Position numbers and translations under genes: made by a program. Below the pieces are notes generated by a model. The model had not been told where the DNA came from. It was given only the letters and a program-made list of their open reading frames with translations, and searched no databases. From positions 3,534,001 to 3,598,000 of the forward strand of contig CBDFHN010000002.1 of NCBI GenBank assembly GCA_965247735.1: DNA of 64,000 nucleotides. Reading direction: 5' to 3'. Every line of letters starts with the position of its first letter. Positions within the stretch are counted from its first letter, which is position 1. Shown here in pieces: positions 33,568 to 44,093 of this stretch. Source of the DNA: JAOXRU01 sp965247735 (GTDB taxonomy: Bacteria > Bacteroidota > Bacteroidia > Flavobacteriales > Flavobacteriaceae).

Positions 33568-34080
33568 ATGAGAATTCTGTTTTTTGGAGTATTGAGTTTT
33601 TTTATGCTATTATCCTGTGAAGATAAAGTTGTAAAAAAAGAAGTTGTTGAAAATAAAGTTTCAACAGTTTTTATCGATGGAAAAAAACTACCAAGAAACA
33701 GAATTATTAATGCGCAAATTGCTGATGAGATTAATACTTGGACTGCTTTTAAAGAGATGAATACAAGTTTTGAAACTGTTTTTGCCATTAAGAAAAAAAC
33801 AGACCTCTTTCTTTTTATTGAAGAAATGATAGAGAAAGAAAAAACGGTATCTAAAAATAAATATCCAAAAGCTTTGGATGTGCCACAAATTAAAAGCAGG
33901 ATTGTAGTATTAAAAACACTTCTTTTAAAGATTAACGCTAACCTAAAGGAAGGTGGAGTCTCAAAAAAAGAATATCAGCAAGATTTATCCACTATAGTTG
34001 ATATTATGAATGCCATAAAAAAGCAATTTGAACAAGTCCTTATCCATACATTCGATGAGGAATTGTTATCCGAAGAGTAA
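33568..34080 (+). CDS. Small lipoprotein of unknown function
   Basis: 170 residues with lipobox MLLSC (Cys17). The mature part is largely helical (FKEMNTSFETVFAIKKKTDLFLFIEEMIEKEK..., KSRIVVLKTLLLKINANLKEGG). No family recognised. TAATTTTG at 33544-33551 is a plausible -7 element just upstream. Confidence 0.8.
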   Translation: MRILFFGVLSFFMLLSCEDKVVKKEVVENKVSTVFIDGKKLPRNRIINAQIADEINTWTAFKEMNTSFETVFAIKKKTDLFLFIEEMIEKEKTVSKNKYPKALDVPQIKSRIVVLKTLLLKINANLKEGGVSKKEYQQDLSTIVDIMNAIKKQFEQVLIHTFDEELLSEE

Positions 34081-34349
34081 ACATTAGTTTTTGTAGAATT
34101 ACCATACATTTATCTTCATACAGGGGTATCTTATTATCTGAAACCTAATGGAAACTACAAGATCTTAGTAAAAATGCTGAACGTATTGATTTAAAATCTA
34201 TTCTTATAGATTTTGGGTGTTTTTATTTATAAAAACCAAAGTATTAATGTCATCACCTTCATGTTTTTACGACAGATCAACGAAAAAGACGATATCTGGT
34301 ATTATTTTTTTGTTACTTTACGTTAAGATATTTTTAAAATTTCGAATTA

Positions 34350-37300
34350 ATGAAAAAAATAATGTTCCTTTTCTGCTTACTCGTTACTTACCTTGGGCAA
34401 GCACAATTTAACGAATCCGCTCCTTGGATAAAGGATTTAAAAAGTAAGGATAAAGTTAATTTATTGAACAAAAAATCTAATAAAGCATATACTTTAAATG
34501 AGTTGTCATCAGCTTTTGAAATTTATTGGAAAGATAAAGACAAAAATGCTAAAGGGAGTGGCTATAAGCCATTCAAACGATGGGAAACCTATTGGAGTTA
34601 CTTTGTTGATGAAAATGGAAATTTACCCACAGGAAAACAACTTTGGGATACATGGCAGACAAAAAAGAACCTAAGTGGAAAAGTACATGCCACCAGTAAT
34701 TGGGCCGCAGTTGGTCCTTTTTCACATACTGCTCCAGGAAATAGATTGCCAGGACAAGGTAGAGTAAACGTTATTGCAGTAGATCCTAATGATGCTAATG
34801 TATGGTATGTTGGAGCACCAGCTGGAGGGATTTGGAAAAGTATAAATGCAGGAGGTACTTGGACAAATCTATTCGACGATTTTCCGCAAATTGGAGTTTC
34901 AGGGATTGCAATTGATGCTAATAATTCAGATATAATTTATATCGCTACTGGGGATGATGATGCTAGTGACTCTTTTAGCGTTGGTGTTTTTAAAAGTACA
35001 GATGGTGGTACAACTTGGAATCAAACAGGGTTAAATCCAGGTAATTCTCCAACCAGTATGAACGATATTTATATAGATCCTTCTAATTCTAATACCATTT
35101 GGGTAGCAACCAACCAAGGGGTATTCAAAACTACAGATGCTGCAGTTACATGGAGTCAAAAAATTGCAGGACAAAATATAGTAGATATAAAACTGAAGCC
35201 AGGCAATAGTACTATAATTTATGCCGTAACTAATTCAAGTCTTTTTAAATCTACAGATGGAGGAGAATCTTTTTCTGCATTGACGAGCACCAATTTACCT
35301 GCGACTTCAGGAAGATTTGTTTTGGCAGTTACTGCTGCTGCACCAAATAATGTATATATATTGAGTGCTAAAATAGCTACAGACGATTATGCTTATCAAG
35401 GGATTTATAAGTCTGTAAATGAAGGGGTAACGTTTACAAAAACCGCAAATGCTGTAAACCTATTAGAATCTAAACAAGCATGGTACGACTTAGCTTTTGA
35501 AGTTTCTCCTACCAATGCAAATGAAATGTATGTGGGTTGTTTAAATGTTTGGAAATCCAGCAATGGAGGAACTAGTTTTTCTCAACTAAATCAATGGCAT
35601 ACGTTCAGTTCTCAATATACACATGCAGATATTCATATGTTACGATATTTTGGGAATAGATTGTTTGCTGGTACAGATGGAGGTATTTATAGTTCTACAA
35701 ATACCGGTAACTCTTTTACAGATCATACCGAAGGCTTAGGAATAAGTCAGTTTTATAGAATTACAGTTTCTCAAGATGATGCTGCTAAAATGATTGGCGG
35801 TTTACAAGATAATGGGGGTTTTGTAAGGAATAATAATGCTTGGAGTAATTATCATGGAGGAGATGGTATGGATAATGTAATTGATCCTTCAAATGATGAT
35901 CTTATTTATGGATTTACCCAATATGGAGGATCACTAAACATATCTTCTAATTCAGGTGCTACATTAATAGGTAGTATTAATGCACCACAAAATGGAGGGG
36001 TTACTATCGAAGGAGAATGGATAACACCATTGGCTATTGATAAAAACGGTGAGGTATATGCGGGCTATGATGCAGTATATAAATTAACAGGAAATTCATG
36101 GACAAAAATGTCGGAAGAATTTTCTACTAATATTATTGATTTAGAAATAGATCCTTTTAGTCCCAATACCATATACATATCAATTGGGCCTCAATTAAGA
36201 AAAAGTACTGATGGCGGCGTAACCTTTACTTTAATGGAGACTTTTAATTCGCGAATAAATGAGATTGAAGTAAATAATACCGATAATAATATTGTTTATG
36301 TTTCAACAGCAGTACAGGGGCAGCGTGGAATTTTTAAATCTATTGATGGAGGAGCTAATTTTACAAATATTACCTTAAACCTACCAACTAATGAGCCTTA
36401 TTTTACTATTGTTCATCAAGGAAGGCATGAAGATAATCCTATATATGTAGGAACTAGTATTGGTATTTATAGATTAGATGATACACTTACAGAATGGGAG
36501 GAATATGATACTGGCTTGCCTAATGTGGCCGTTAGAGATTTGGACATTAGTTTAATAGATGAAAAAATTACAGCAGCTACTTTTGGTAGGGGAGTTTGGC
36601 AATCGGCAATTCCAGTGGCTTTACCTGCCAACGATATTCAGCTTATAAGTATTACCCCAAACCAAGGTTCTGTTTCTTGTTCAGCTTTTATTCCTAAAAT
36701 TGAAGTGCAGAATAAGGGAACTAACGAAATAACAGCGGTTACTGTTTTTTATAGTATCAATGGACAAGCAGAAGAATCGCAAGATTGGACTGGAAGTATA
36801 GTAACTGATGCTAAAACAATAATTGAATTGCCTCAAGTAGCAAGTTTAGATCACTCGATTGAACTCAAAGTAAGAGTAAGCATTGTCAATGACGCTTTTA
36901 GTGATAATAATGAAAAAACCGTTTCGGCATTTATCAATGGATTTAGTATTGCTGATATAGTTAATAATTTTGAAGATGAAGATAAGGAGCTTATTAGTTA
37001 TAATGATGGTGATTATGAATCGTCTTTATGGGAAAGAGGAGTTCCAAATGGGGAGTTACTAAAAAATGTAACCTCAGGAACTAAAGCTTTTGCTACAAAC
37101 TTGGTTGGAAATCATCCAGATAACGTAAAAAGCTATATCGTTTCTAATTGTTATGACTTTTCTACAATAACAAATCCAGTTTTAACCTTTGATTTGGCTT
37201 ACGATTTGGAAGAGAATTGGGATATTGTCTATGTTGAATATAGCATAGATGGCGGAAATGATTGGAATGTTTTAGGACAAAAAGGAAGTTTACCAAATTG

Positions 37301-38588
37301 GTATACTAGTGATAGAACCAATGCAAATTCTGGAGCAGCTGATGATTGTCAAAATTGTCCTGGAGCACAGTGGACTGGTACAAATACAACTATGACGAGT
37401 TATTCTTATGATTTTGTTAGAAACGCGGCTGAAGGAGAAACAGATTTAACAACAGAAGATAATGTAATTGTCAGAATTGTTTTCCATTCTGATAGCGCAA
37501 TAAATCAAGAAGGAGCAGTATTTGATAGCCTTATTGTAGAAGGGGTGCAAAATGATACTGATTATGATAATGATGGAGTTTTAAACGAAGATGATAATTG
37601 TCCTTTAATGGCAAATCCAGATCAATTAGATACAGATGGTGATGGTTCAGGAGATGTATGTGATAATGATAGCGATAATGATGGTATTGATGATAAACTT
37701 GATAATTGTATTGAAATTGCAAATGCCGATCAAGCAGATTTTGATAATGATGGTTTAGGTGATGTTTGTGATGATGATATTGATAATGATGGAATTTTAA
37801 ATGCAGATGACAGCTGTAATGATACAGTCGTAGGAGATATCATAGATTTTAACGGCTGTACTGTTTTTTCATTACCATCTTCTAATTTTGAAATAAAGAT
37901 TAATGGAGAATCATGTAGGTCAAAAAATGATGGAAGCATAGCGATTTCAGTTGTTAATGATAGATTGAGTTACACGGCAATATTAACAGGAACTAGTACT
38001 GGAACGGAGAACTTTTCTGCTACTACCAATTTCACAAATTTAGCTGCTGGATCCTACACCTTGTGTTTTACCTTAGCCGAGCAACCAGCATATGAAAAAT
38101 GTTTTGATATCATTGTTTCTGAACCTACAGAACTAAGCGTTTCTGGAAAAACTAATATTTCTGGAAAGTCAATTGAGTTGACTTTAGATGGTGCTAGTCT
38201 TTATACGATTAAGGTAAACGGAAAAGTATATAAAACATCAGAGCGTATTATAACATTACCATTGACCAAAAATAAAAACACAATAGAAGTTAGTACTGCC
38301 AAGGATTGTCAAGGAATTTATACAGAAACAATAATTACTTCTTCAGATATATTTATATACCCAAATCCTGTTGAAGGATCGGAACTTACTATTAATTTAG
38401 GAATAAATAGCGAGGATAAAATAGAATTGTCATTGTATACGCTTAATGGTAAACGCTTATTTAAAAAGAATTATCCGGTGCTCAACCACGAAGTTATATT
38501 TGATGTTCAAGGACTTCCCAAAGGAGTTTATTTGTTAAGCGTTATGTCAGATGGGACTCGTTTTTCTCATAGAATAATTAGAAAATAA
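34350..38588 (+). CDS. Large type IX-secreted protein: BNR/sortilin-like propeller, TSP3 repeats, sorting tail
   Basis: 1412 residues. Signal peptide (MKKIMFLFCLLVTYLGQAQ), then about 750 residues of BNR/Asp-box propeller repeats of the VPS10/sortilin type (repeated GGIWKSINAGGTWTN, KSTDGGTTW, KSTDGGVTF). A CARDB-like domain (about 770-870) and a MAM/jelly-roll-like segment with DDCQNCPGAQW follow. Calcium-binding thrombospondin type 3 repeats (about 1070-1160, DTDGDGSGDVCDNDSDNDG) precede a C-terminal type IX sorting domain (IYPNPVEGSELTI ... PKGVYLLSVMSDG). It is probably exported and attached at the cell surface; the propeller may bind glycans or proteins. Confidence 0.92.
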   Translation: MKKIMFLFCLLVTYLGQAQFNESAPWIKDLKSKDKVNLLNKKSNKAYTLNELSSAFEIYWKDKDKNAKGSGYKPFKRWETYWSYFVDENGNLPTGKQLWDTWQTKKNLSGKVHATSNWAAVGPFSHTAPGNRLPGQGRVNVIAVDPNDANVWYVGAPAGGIWKSINAGGTWTNLFDDFPQIGVSGIAIDANNSDIIYIATGDDDASDSFSVGVFKSTDGGTTWNQTGLNPGNSPTSMNDIYIDPSNSNTIWVATNQGVFKTTDAAVTWSQKIAGQNIVDIKLKPGNSTIIYAVTNSSLFKSTDGGESFSALTSTNLPATSGRFVLAVTAAAPNNVYILSAKIATDDYAYQGIYKSVNEGVTFTKTANAVNLLESKQAWYDLAFEVSPTNANEMYVGCLNVWKSSNGGTSFSQLNQWHTFSSQYTHADIHMLRYFGNRLFAGTDGGIYSSTNTGNSFTDHTEGLGISQFYRITVSQDDAAKMIGGLQDNGGFVRNNNAWSNYHGGDGMDNVIDPSNDDLIYGFTQYGGSLNISSNSGATLIGSINAPQNGGVTIEGEWITPLAIDKNGEVYAGYDAVYKLTGNSWTKMSEEFSTNIIDLEIDPFSPNTIYISIGPQLRKSTDGGVTFTLMETFNSRINEIEVNNTDNNIVYVSTAVQGQRGIFKSIDGGANFTNITLNLPTNEPYFTIVHQGRHEDNPIYVGTSIGIYRLDDTLTEWEEYDTGLPNVAVRDLDISLIDEKITAATFGRGVWQSAIPVALPANDIQLISITPNQGSVSCSAFIPKIEVQNKGTNEITAVTVFYSINGQAEESQDWTGSIVTDAKTIIELPQVASLDHSIELKVRVSIVNDAFSDNNEKTVSAFINGFSIADIVNNFEDEDKELISYNDGDYESSLWERGVPNGELLKNVTSGTKAFATNLVGNHPDNVKSYIVSNCYDFSTITNPVLTFDLAYDLEENWDIVYVEYSIDGGNDWNVLGQKGSLPNWYTSDRTNANSGAADDCQNCPGAQWTGTNTTMTSYSYDFVRNAAEGETDLTTEDNVIVRIVFHSDSAINQEGAVFDSLIVEGVQNDTDYDNDGVLNEDDNCPLMANPDQLDTDGDGSGDVCDNDSDNDGIDDKLDNCIEIANADQADFDNDGLGDVCDDDIDNDGILNADDSCNDTVVGDIIDFNGCTVFSLPSSNFEIKINGESCRSKNDGSIAISVVNDRLSYTAILTGTSTGTENFSATTNFTNLAAGSYTLCFTLAEQPAYEKCFDIIVSEPTELSVSGKTNISGKSIELTLDGASLYTIKVNGKVYKTSERIITLPLTKNKNTIEVSTAKDCQGIYTETIITSSDIFIYPNPVEGSELTINLGINSEDKIELSLYTLNGKRLFKKNYPVLNHEVIFDVQGLPKGVYLLSVMSDGTRFSHRIIRK

Positions 38589-38597
38589 AAGAAAAAA

Positions 38598-39287
38598 ATG
38601 CAATATATATATAGAGTATCAATACTTATAGTGCTTGTTATAATGTCTTCCTGTGGAGGTTCAGATGATAGTCCTGCGCCAATACCAGACCCTGTGGCTT
38701 CCATATTGATTTTCCCTGAAAAGGATAAAGAGTGTTTTATAAGTACCGTACTAAGTGATACGGAAAGTGAAGTTACTTTTGAATGGAACGCGTCTATTAA
38801 TACAGATAGTTATACGCTTAGTCTTAGGGATTTAAGTGCAAATAGTACCTCTCAACACAATTCGGCAACAAATTCAGTTAAAATCACCATTAATAGAGGG
38901 GTAGCTTATGAGTGGTTTGTAACTTCAAAGGCAACAGGTACTAGTAGTACTGCTAAAAGCGAAGAATGGCGTTTTTTTAATGAAGGAATAGGAGTGTTAA
39001 GCCATGCGCCATTTCCAGCTGACATTGTGTTTCCAAAATCTAGTAATACGCTTGACAATGCTGGAGATGTAGTTTTAGAATGGACAGCAGTTGATATTGA
39101 TAATGATATTAAAGAATATGAGGTGTTTTTTGGAGCTACCAATCCACCGGCAAGTGTTGGTACGGTAACAACTACTTCAAAAACGGTAACAACGGTTGCT
39201 GCAACTACTTATTATTGGTCTATTTTAACCAAAGATACTGAAGGCAATACATCAGAATCTGAAGTTTTTCAATTTAAAGTAAAATAA
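38598..39287 (+). CDS. Lipoprotein with two fibronectin-III-like domains
   Basis: 229 residues. Lipobox in VIMSSCGGSDDS (Cys19). Two beta-sandwich domains of fibronectin III appearance (FEWNASINTDSYTLSLRD... and VVLEWTAVDIDNDIKEYEVFFG...). It starts 9 bases after the large secreted protein and is probably cotranscribed; it may act as its surface partner. A terminator follows. Confidence 0.85.
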   Translation: MQYIYRVSILIVLVIMSSCGGSDDSPAPIPDPVASILIFPEKDKECFISTVLSDTESEVTFEWNASINTDSYTLSLRDLSANSTSQHNSATNSVKITINRGVAYEWFVTSKATGTSSTAKSEEWRFFNEGIGVLSHAPFPADIVFPKSSNTLDNAGDVVLEWTAVDIDNDIKEYEVFFGATNPPASVGTVTTTSKTVTTVAATTYYWSILTKDTEGNTSESEVFQFKVK

Positions 39288-39303
39288 AAAAGCTATTAAA
39301 CTT

Positions 39304-39332
39304 AAAAAGGAGGACAAATTGCCCTCCTTTTT
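39304..39332. terminator. Intrinsic terminator between converging genes
   Basis: AAAAAGGAGG (39304-39313) / CCTCCTTTTT (39323-39332), usable on both strands. Confidence 0.85.
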
Positions 39333-39354
39333 AAACTCTTCTTTTTGATATCTG

Positions 39355-40062
39355 CTATTGCTTTGGTGTTGTTTTTTCTGCAGGAGCATTTTTACGTTCA
39401 ACCAATGCGTTTCTAGTAATTTTTGCTAAGTTAAAATTTGGAGCAATCTTTAAAGCTTCATCTATAATAGCTATAGCACTGTCCAAGTTTTCTTTATTGT
39501 TATTATAGGTAATTAGTCCTTTTATATGTGTAAAAGCTGCTTTTAAAGGTACCTCATAAGGTTGTTGTGTTTCATAATAAGCATACTTCATATCGTCTTT
39601 AGTGTTAGATAGACCAGAAGTAATGTATACAGATGCTGTTACATTATTACCTGTTTGAATATGTAAATCTGCTAACTCATAAGCCAAATATGGACTTGGG
39701 TCTCTTTTATACATAATTTCAAATTGTTCAATAGCTCTTTTTGGCTGTCTCATTTGCTTAAGAGAAACTGCTTTTACTTGTAGGGCAATATCTGAAGCAT
39801 TTTCGTCCTTATCTATTCCAATAGTGTTTAAGGCCTGCATATGTTTGTTACTGTTCATATATAGGTATGCAAGTGTATCTCTGGTTGCGCTATTGTCATT
39901 TAATACTAGTAAATGTGTAAGCGCATTTATAATACCTTGGTTATCTCCTTGAGTTTTCATTTGCTTATAGTAAGCGTCATAATGCTTTTGCAGCTCAGAT
40001 TTTGATTGTGCTTGGGCTGTTGTTCCAATAATAATTGCTAGTACTATTAAAATGCGTTTCAT
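39355..40062 (-). CDS. Exported TPR protein
   Basis: 235 residues from the ATG at 40062 (MKRILIVLAIIIGTTAQAQS signal peptide; the longer frame adds 14 unrelated residues). Several TPR units fill the rest (ALNTIGIDKDENASDIALQVKAVSLKQMRQPKRAIEQFEIMYKRDPSPYLAYELADLHIQTG). Probably a periplasmic scaffold. Function not assignable. Confidence 0.83.
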   Translation of the reverse strand: MKRILIVLAIIIGTTAQAQSKSELQKHYDAYYKQMKTQGDNQGIINALTHLLVLNDNSATRDTLAYLYMNSNKHMQALNTIGIDKDENASDIALQVKAVSLKQMRQPKRAIEQFEIMYKRDPSPYLAYELADLHIQTGNNVTASVYITSGLSNTKDDMKYAYYETQQPYEVPLKAAFTHIKGLITYNNNKENLDSAIAIIDEALKIAPNFNLAKITRNALVERKNAPAEKTTPKQ

Positions 40063-40317
40063 TTGTCTTTTTTTATTTTTTGTTAAATCGGTTATATGGA
40101 GCATCCTTATTAGCTATCCTCTTAGGTGTAGCAGCTTTTATAGATGGATGTTTCATATATTTTTGTTTATCGTTTTGCAATAGACAGGCTTTATTTATTA
40201 TTTCATCACTTGTTTTTATATGATATTGATGAACCTGTTTGTTTCACTTTTCTATGTTAAAAGTGCGCCAAATCTATTAAAATATTTTTTTAAATACCTT
40301 AAAACAATGCTAAAACC

Positions 40318-41121
40318 TTATATTTCAACGCTAAAATTGTAATCTAACGTTTTAGAAAGCTTAGTTGCATCAATAATTTTTCCAGAATTTAAGCCTTCAT
40401 GAGAAAAATTGGGGAGCGGAAGTTTCCTTTTTATGGCTTCTTTGGTATAATAATTTTTCCGTGTGGGATGATTTGGATAAGCTGCATTAAAATCGGTATT
40501 CCACATTTCTTGTTCTATTATTTTAAAAATTATAGCAATGCAGTCATCCAAGTGAATAAGGTTTATTGGAGCATTAGGATTTTTAATATTGGTTTTCCCA
40601 GATAACTGTTTTATGGGATGCCTCTCCAATCCAATTAAACCAGCAAAACGAAGAATTGTAGTTTTAAAATTAGTATTCTCTGTCAAAAGCTGTTCAATAG
40701 CTACAAGTTGTTTCCCTGCAGCTGTAGTTGGTTTTTTGGTCGTAGTTTCACTAACAACTCCTTTATAATCTCCATAAACGGCAGTACTACTTATAAACAA
40801 CACATTTTTTATATTGGCCTTTTCTAACTCAGAAATCAATAATTTTAGTTTAAATAAAAAAGCGTTTTCTCCACTAGTTCTTGCTCTTGGTGGCACAGCA
40901 ATAATAAGCGTGTCAAAAGAGCTCAAGAAAGCAATTAGATTTTTATCAACTTTTTTTTCATGTAAGATAATCTCAAAAGCACTAATGCCTTCTTTTTCTA
41001 ATAGAATGCATTTTTCTTTACTAGTAGCCGAGCCAAATACGCTATAGTTTTCTTTTATCAATTGTTTTGCTAGTGGCAAGCCTAACCATCCACAACCAAG
41101 GATTCCTATTTTTTTATTCAA
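40318..41121 (-). CDS. NAD(P)-dependent epimerase/reductase-like protein (YeeZ type)
   Basis: 267 residues. Dinucleotide-binding motif GILGCGWLGLPLAKQL at the N-terminus; later VLFISSTAVYGDYKG with the SDR-type Ser/Tyr region. This is the atypical SDR group of YeeZ. The substrate is unknown. Its start overlaps the stop of the M28 peptidase gene by 8 bases, so the two are coupled. Confidence 0.88.
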   Translation of the reverse strand: MNKKIGILGCGWLGLPLAKQLIKENYSVFGSATSKEKCILLEKEGISAFEIILHEKKVDKNLIAFLSSFDTLIIAVPPRARTSGENAFLFKLKLLISELEKANIKNVLFISSTAVYGDYKGVVSETTTKKPTTAAGKQLVAIEQLLTENTNFKTTILRFAGLIGLERHPIKQLSGKTNIKNPNAPINLIHLDDCIAIIFKIIEQEMWNTDFNAAYPNHPTRKNYYTKEAIKRKLPLPNFSHEGLNSGKIIDATKLSKTLDYNFSVEI

Positions 41122-43390
41122 ACGTTATTGTTTTTTTAATTAGGATGGCATCATTTAGAATAAAAGGCATTGGAATATTCGTTTCAGGTCTTGGAGCAAT
41201 GCTAAATTTTGGATGTGTTAATAAATCATTTGAAGCTTCGTAAAGTGTCAATTCTAACACATCTGTTTTAGGGAAAGTTAACTTTAGTACCGTAAATTCA
41301 TTATCGCTAACATGATGTGTAACTAACCTTTCACGTCTATTTTTTAAGAAATCAGAAGAAAGTGCAATATCATTTATAGTAGCGCTGCTTATTTTTGTAG
41401 CAGAATAAAAATCTAACCTATTAATATCTCGATGTGATGAAATACAAATTTCCATGATTCTTTTCCCATTAATGATGGTGTCGTTCAGTTTTTCTATGGT
41501 AGGACCAGCAATAGACTTCTGCGGAGCTTCATTTAAATAGGTAAATTCAGCACCATATTTATTGCTAATAACCTTAGAATCTGTTTTTACATTTTTTTCA
41601 GAATCGATATAATTTTTATTCCAATCTCCAATAACATTATCATAAGTTGCCCAGTATGCCTTATTGGTATCGTTATTTTGAACATATACCAAGCTATTTG
41701 GTTTTGGAGTGTTAATAGTAGCACCTCTATTGATGTGTGCACTTATAAAACAAACAAAAGCAATAGTTAAAGAAATAAAACCGAGTGTTCTTTTGCTTCT
41801 TAAAAGTCCAATTATTGGCAGCAACAAACCAAAAGTAAGGGTTGTAAATAGTGTAGCTGCAATTAACATTTTTAGGCCTAAACCTATTGGGAACATAATA
41901 ACTAAAGGCGTATATAGTAAGAGTGCTGTTAAGCAAAGTAGTAATTGTAGCGCGACACTTGGATTTTTTTGTCTGATAAAAATAAATAAAGAGATCAGCA
42001 TAAAAAATACTGGAATAATAAAGAAACTAGCACCTTTAAGATATACTGCAACTAGGGTGCTAATAATAATCCAGAAGAATAATGGAGCTATCAATAAGTT
42101 GGCAGGGTTGTAATTTTTAAACCTTTTATAGATAAAAAATAAGGAAGCAAGAGATAGAAAAACAAAAGCCGCAATATAACTATGTCCATTATAAGGGAAA
42201 CCTTGTAAGATATCTTGATATTGTGGATAAAACCATTTAAGTAATGGCCATGAAAAATAACCGATAACTCCAGTAATTAAAAGTCCAAATGTAAAAGGAA
42301 TGAAACCTTTTACGATTTCTTTTACATCTAAAGTTTTTTTCTTTTTTATGCCATAATAGAGTAGTGCAATAAAACCTAATATTCCAATAATGAGCATTGG
42401 GAAAATCCAAGAAAAAGGATAAGAGATAAACTTTAATATGGGAATACTAAAATAGACATCATCCTTCTCGCTTTTGGTATCCGATAAATTGGCATTGCTA
42501 AAGTAGCTTAGTAATGGACTAATATAACTTCCCTGATGTGCAAGTGTTTTTTTATCCAAACGTTCGGAAGTATCCAATGCTGTATGGTAATCAAAATGAT
42601 CGTCTATAAAAGCAAAATTAAAACCATCAATATCACCTTGTTCTCTAAAAACGGTTAAATCAGTATCATTTGGAAGCATTTTATAAATGCTATACATTAG
42701 TGAATTTGCAACTGGATACTCTGGATTTGCAGTCATAAACTCTTTAATTAGTTTTGCATTACCTCCATTAGTCTCCAAAAGCATATAACTAGGACCACCA
42801 CTACCACGAGCTTCAAAATTTAAGACCAAACCAATTTCTTTTGCTAATGGATGTTTGTTTACAAAAAGCTCAGCACCGTTGAGTCCTAATTCTTCTGCAT
42901 CAGAAAAAAGAATGATGATATCGTTTTTTGGATTTTGATTTTTAGCAAGAAAAGCTCTTACTGCTTCTAGAATGGTTGCAACTCCACTACCAGCATCACT
43001 AGCGCCAAAAGAGGAGTGTGGATTGCTATCATAATGAGATAATAGCAGCAATGCTTTCCCATTAGTAGTCCCTTCAATTTTGGCAATGATATTGGTGACT
43101 TTACTAAAATTGCCCCAATCTCCCGCAGTATATCCTTCTTGTAGCTGAGTTGTTAACCCTAATTTTTTTAATTCTTGAACGAGATATTTTCTAACCTCTT
43201 GGTGGGCTGGAAAACCAACAGAATGTGGTTTTTTTGAAATGGCTTCTATATGTGCGAATGCTCTATCAGTAGAAAATACTGTTTTAGGGATAGTTTCGTT
43301 AGCAGAATATTGAGGAGTAAGGTTGCTATAGTTCCAATAGATTATAAAGGAGATAATTGCAATAGCAATTAGATGAACTATTCTTTTCAT
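41114..43390 (-). CDS. M28 peptidase with multi-helix C-terminal region
   Basis: 758 residues. A leading transmembrane helix, then an M28 zinc aminopeptidase domain (about 40-310) with metal ligands in LLSHYDSNP (His119), GASDAGSG (Asp132) and FSDAEELGL (Glu166/167). Eight or so further helices (about 325-575) and a C-terminal soluble domain follow. This is the Fxna/ERMP1-like architecture found in many Bacteroidota. It likely degrades peptides on the outer face of the inner membrane. Confidence 0.9.
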   Translation of the reverse strand: MKRIVHLIAIAIISFIIYWNYSNLTPQYSANETIPKTVFSTDRAFAHIEAISKKPHSVGFPAHQEVRKYLVQELKKLGLTTQLQEGYTAGDWGNFSKVTNIIAKIEGTTNGKALLLLSHYDSNPHSSFGASDAGSGVATILEAVRAFLAKNQNPKNDIIILFSDAEELGLNGAELFVNKHPLAKEIGLVLNFEARGSGGPSYMLLETNGGNAKLIKEFMTANPEYPVANSLMYSIYKMLPNDTDLTVFREQGDIDGFNFAFIDDHFDYHTALDTSERLDKKTLAHQGSYISPLLSYFSNANLSDTKSEKDDVYFSIPILKFISYPFSWIFPMLIIGILGFIALLYYGIKKKKTLDVKEIVKGFIPFTFGLLITGVIGYFSWPLLKWFYPQYQDILQGFPYNGHSYIAAFVFLSLASLFFIYKRFKNYNPANLLIAPLFFWIIISTLVAVYLKGASFFIIPVFFMLISLFIFIRQKNPSVALQLLLCLTALLLYTPLVIMFPIGLGLKMLIAATLFTTLTFGLLLPIIGLLRSKRTLGFISLTIAFVCFISAHINRGATINTPKPNSLVYVQNNDTNKAYWATYDNVIGDWNKNYIDSEKNVKTDSKVISNKYGAEFTYLNEAPQKSIAGPTIEKLNDTIINGKRIMEICISSHRDINRLDFYSATKISSATINDIALSSDFLKNRRERLVTHHVSDNEFTVLKLTFPKTDVLELTLYEASNDLLTHPKFSIAPRPETNIPMPFILNDAILIKKTITFE

Positions 43391-43607
43391 ATGCTTGTAT
43401 TATTTTATTAAATGAGTCACATGTTGTTTGCTCCTGATCGTTCTTTTTAAGGAATAATCTTTTTTGCATGCTAGATTCACAATCTGGTAGATTGAACTAT
43501 AAAAATAGACAAATGATTAGGATTAATAGATATGGGTGCGAAAATATTTATATAATTGATTTAAAATCATTAACTTTAAGTGTTTATGAATTGAAAAATT
43601 ACAAATT

Positions 43608-44072
43608 ATGGGGATAAAAAGTTTTCAGGGATCAAGGAAATCACAGCAACTAGATAAGGATGATTCTTTTTCTAGAGTAAGAGATTATATGTCAAAAAAA
43701 TTAATAACGTTTAGACCAAAACAGTCGGTGGAAGAGGTTATTGAAATACTACTTAAAAGTAAGATATCTGGAGGGCCAGTTGTAAATGAAAACAACGAGC
43801 TTATTGGTATTATTTCGGAGGGTGATTGCATTAAGTTTATTAATGAAAGTCGCTATTACAATTCGGCAGTAAATATCCATAATGTAGAAAAACATATGGT
43901 TACAAACGTAGAAACCATTGATGCTAATATGAATGTGTTTGATGCAGCAAATAAATTTTTACAGTCCAAAAGACGCCGTTTTCCTATTGTAGAAGATGGG
44001 AAATTGATAGGGCAAATTAGCCAAAAAGATATTTTAAGAGCATCAATGGATGTGAAGCAGCAGAAATGGTAG
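43608..44072 (+). CDS. CBS-domain pair protein
   Basis: 154 residues: short basic N-terminus (GIKSFQGSRKSQQLDKDD) and two CBS motifs (VRDYMSKKLITFRPKQSVEEVIEILLKSKISGGPVV... and VEKHMVTNVETIDANMNVFDAANKFLQSKRRRFPIVEDGKLIGQISQKDIL). CBS pairs bind adenosyl ligands and regulate partner proteins; no effector domain is attached. Confidence 0.92.
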   Translation: MGIKSFQGSRKSQQLDKDDSFSRVRDYMSKKLITFRPKQSVEEVIEILLKSKISGGPVVNENNELIGIISEGDCIKFINESRYYNSAVNIHNVEKHMVTNVETIDANMNVFDAANKFLQSKRRRFPIVEDGKLIGQISQKDILRASMDVKQQKW

Positions 44073-44093
44073 TTTGTTAGCTATTGTAAACTT

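Noticed and set aside
37531..37722. 63-codon minus-strand frame rich in His/Tyr/Gln
   Set aside because: It is the antisense of the calcium-binding TSP3 repeats; the composition follows from Asp/Asn codons on the real strand.
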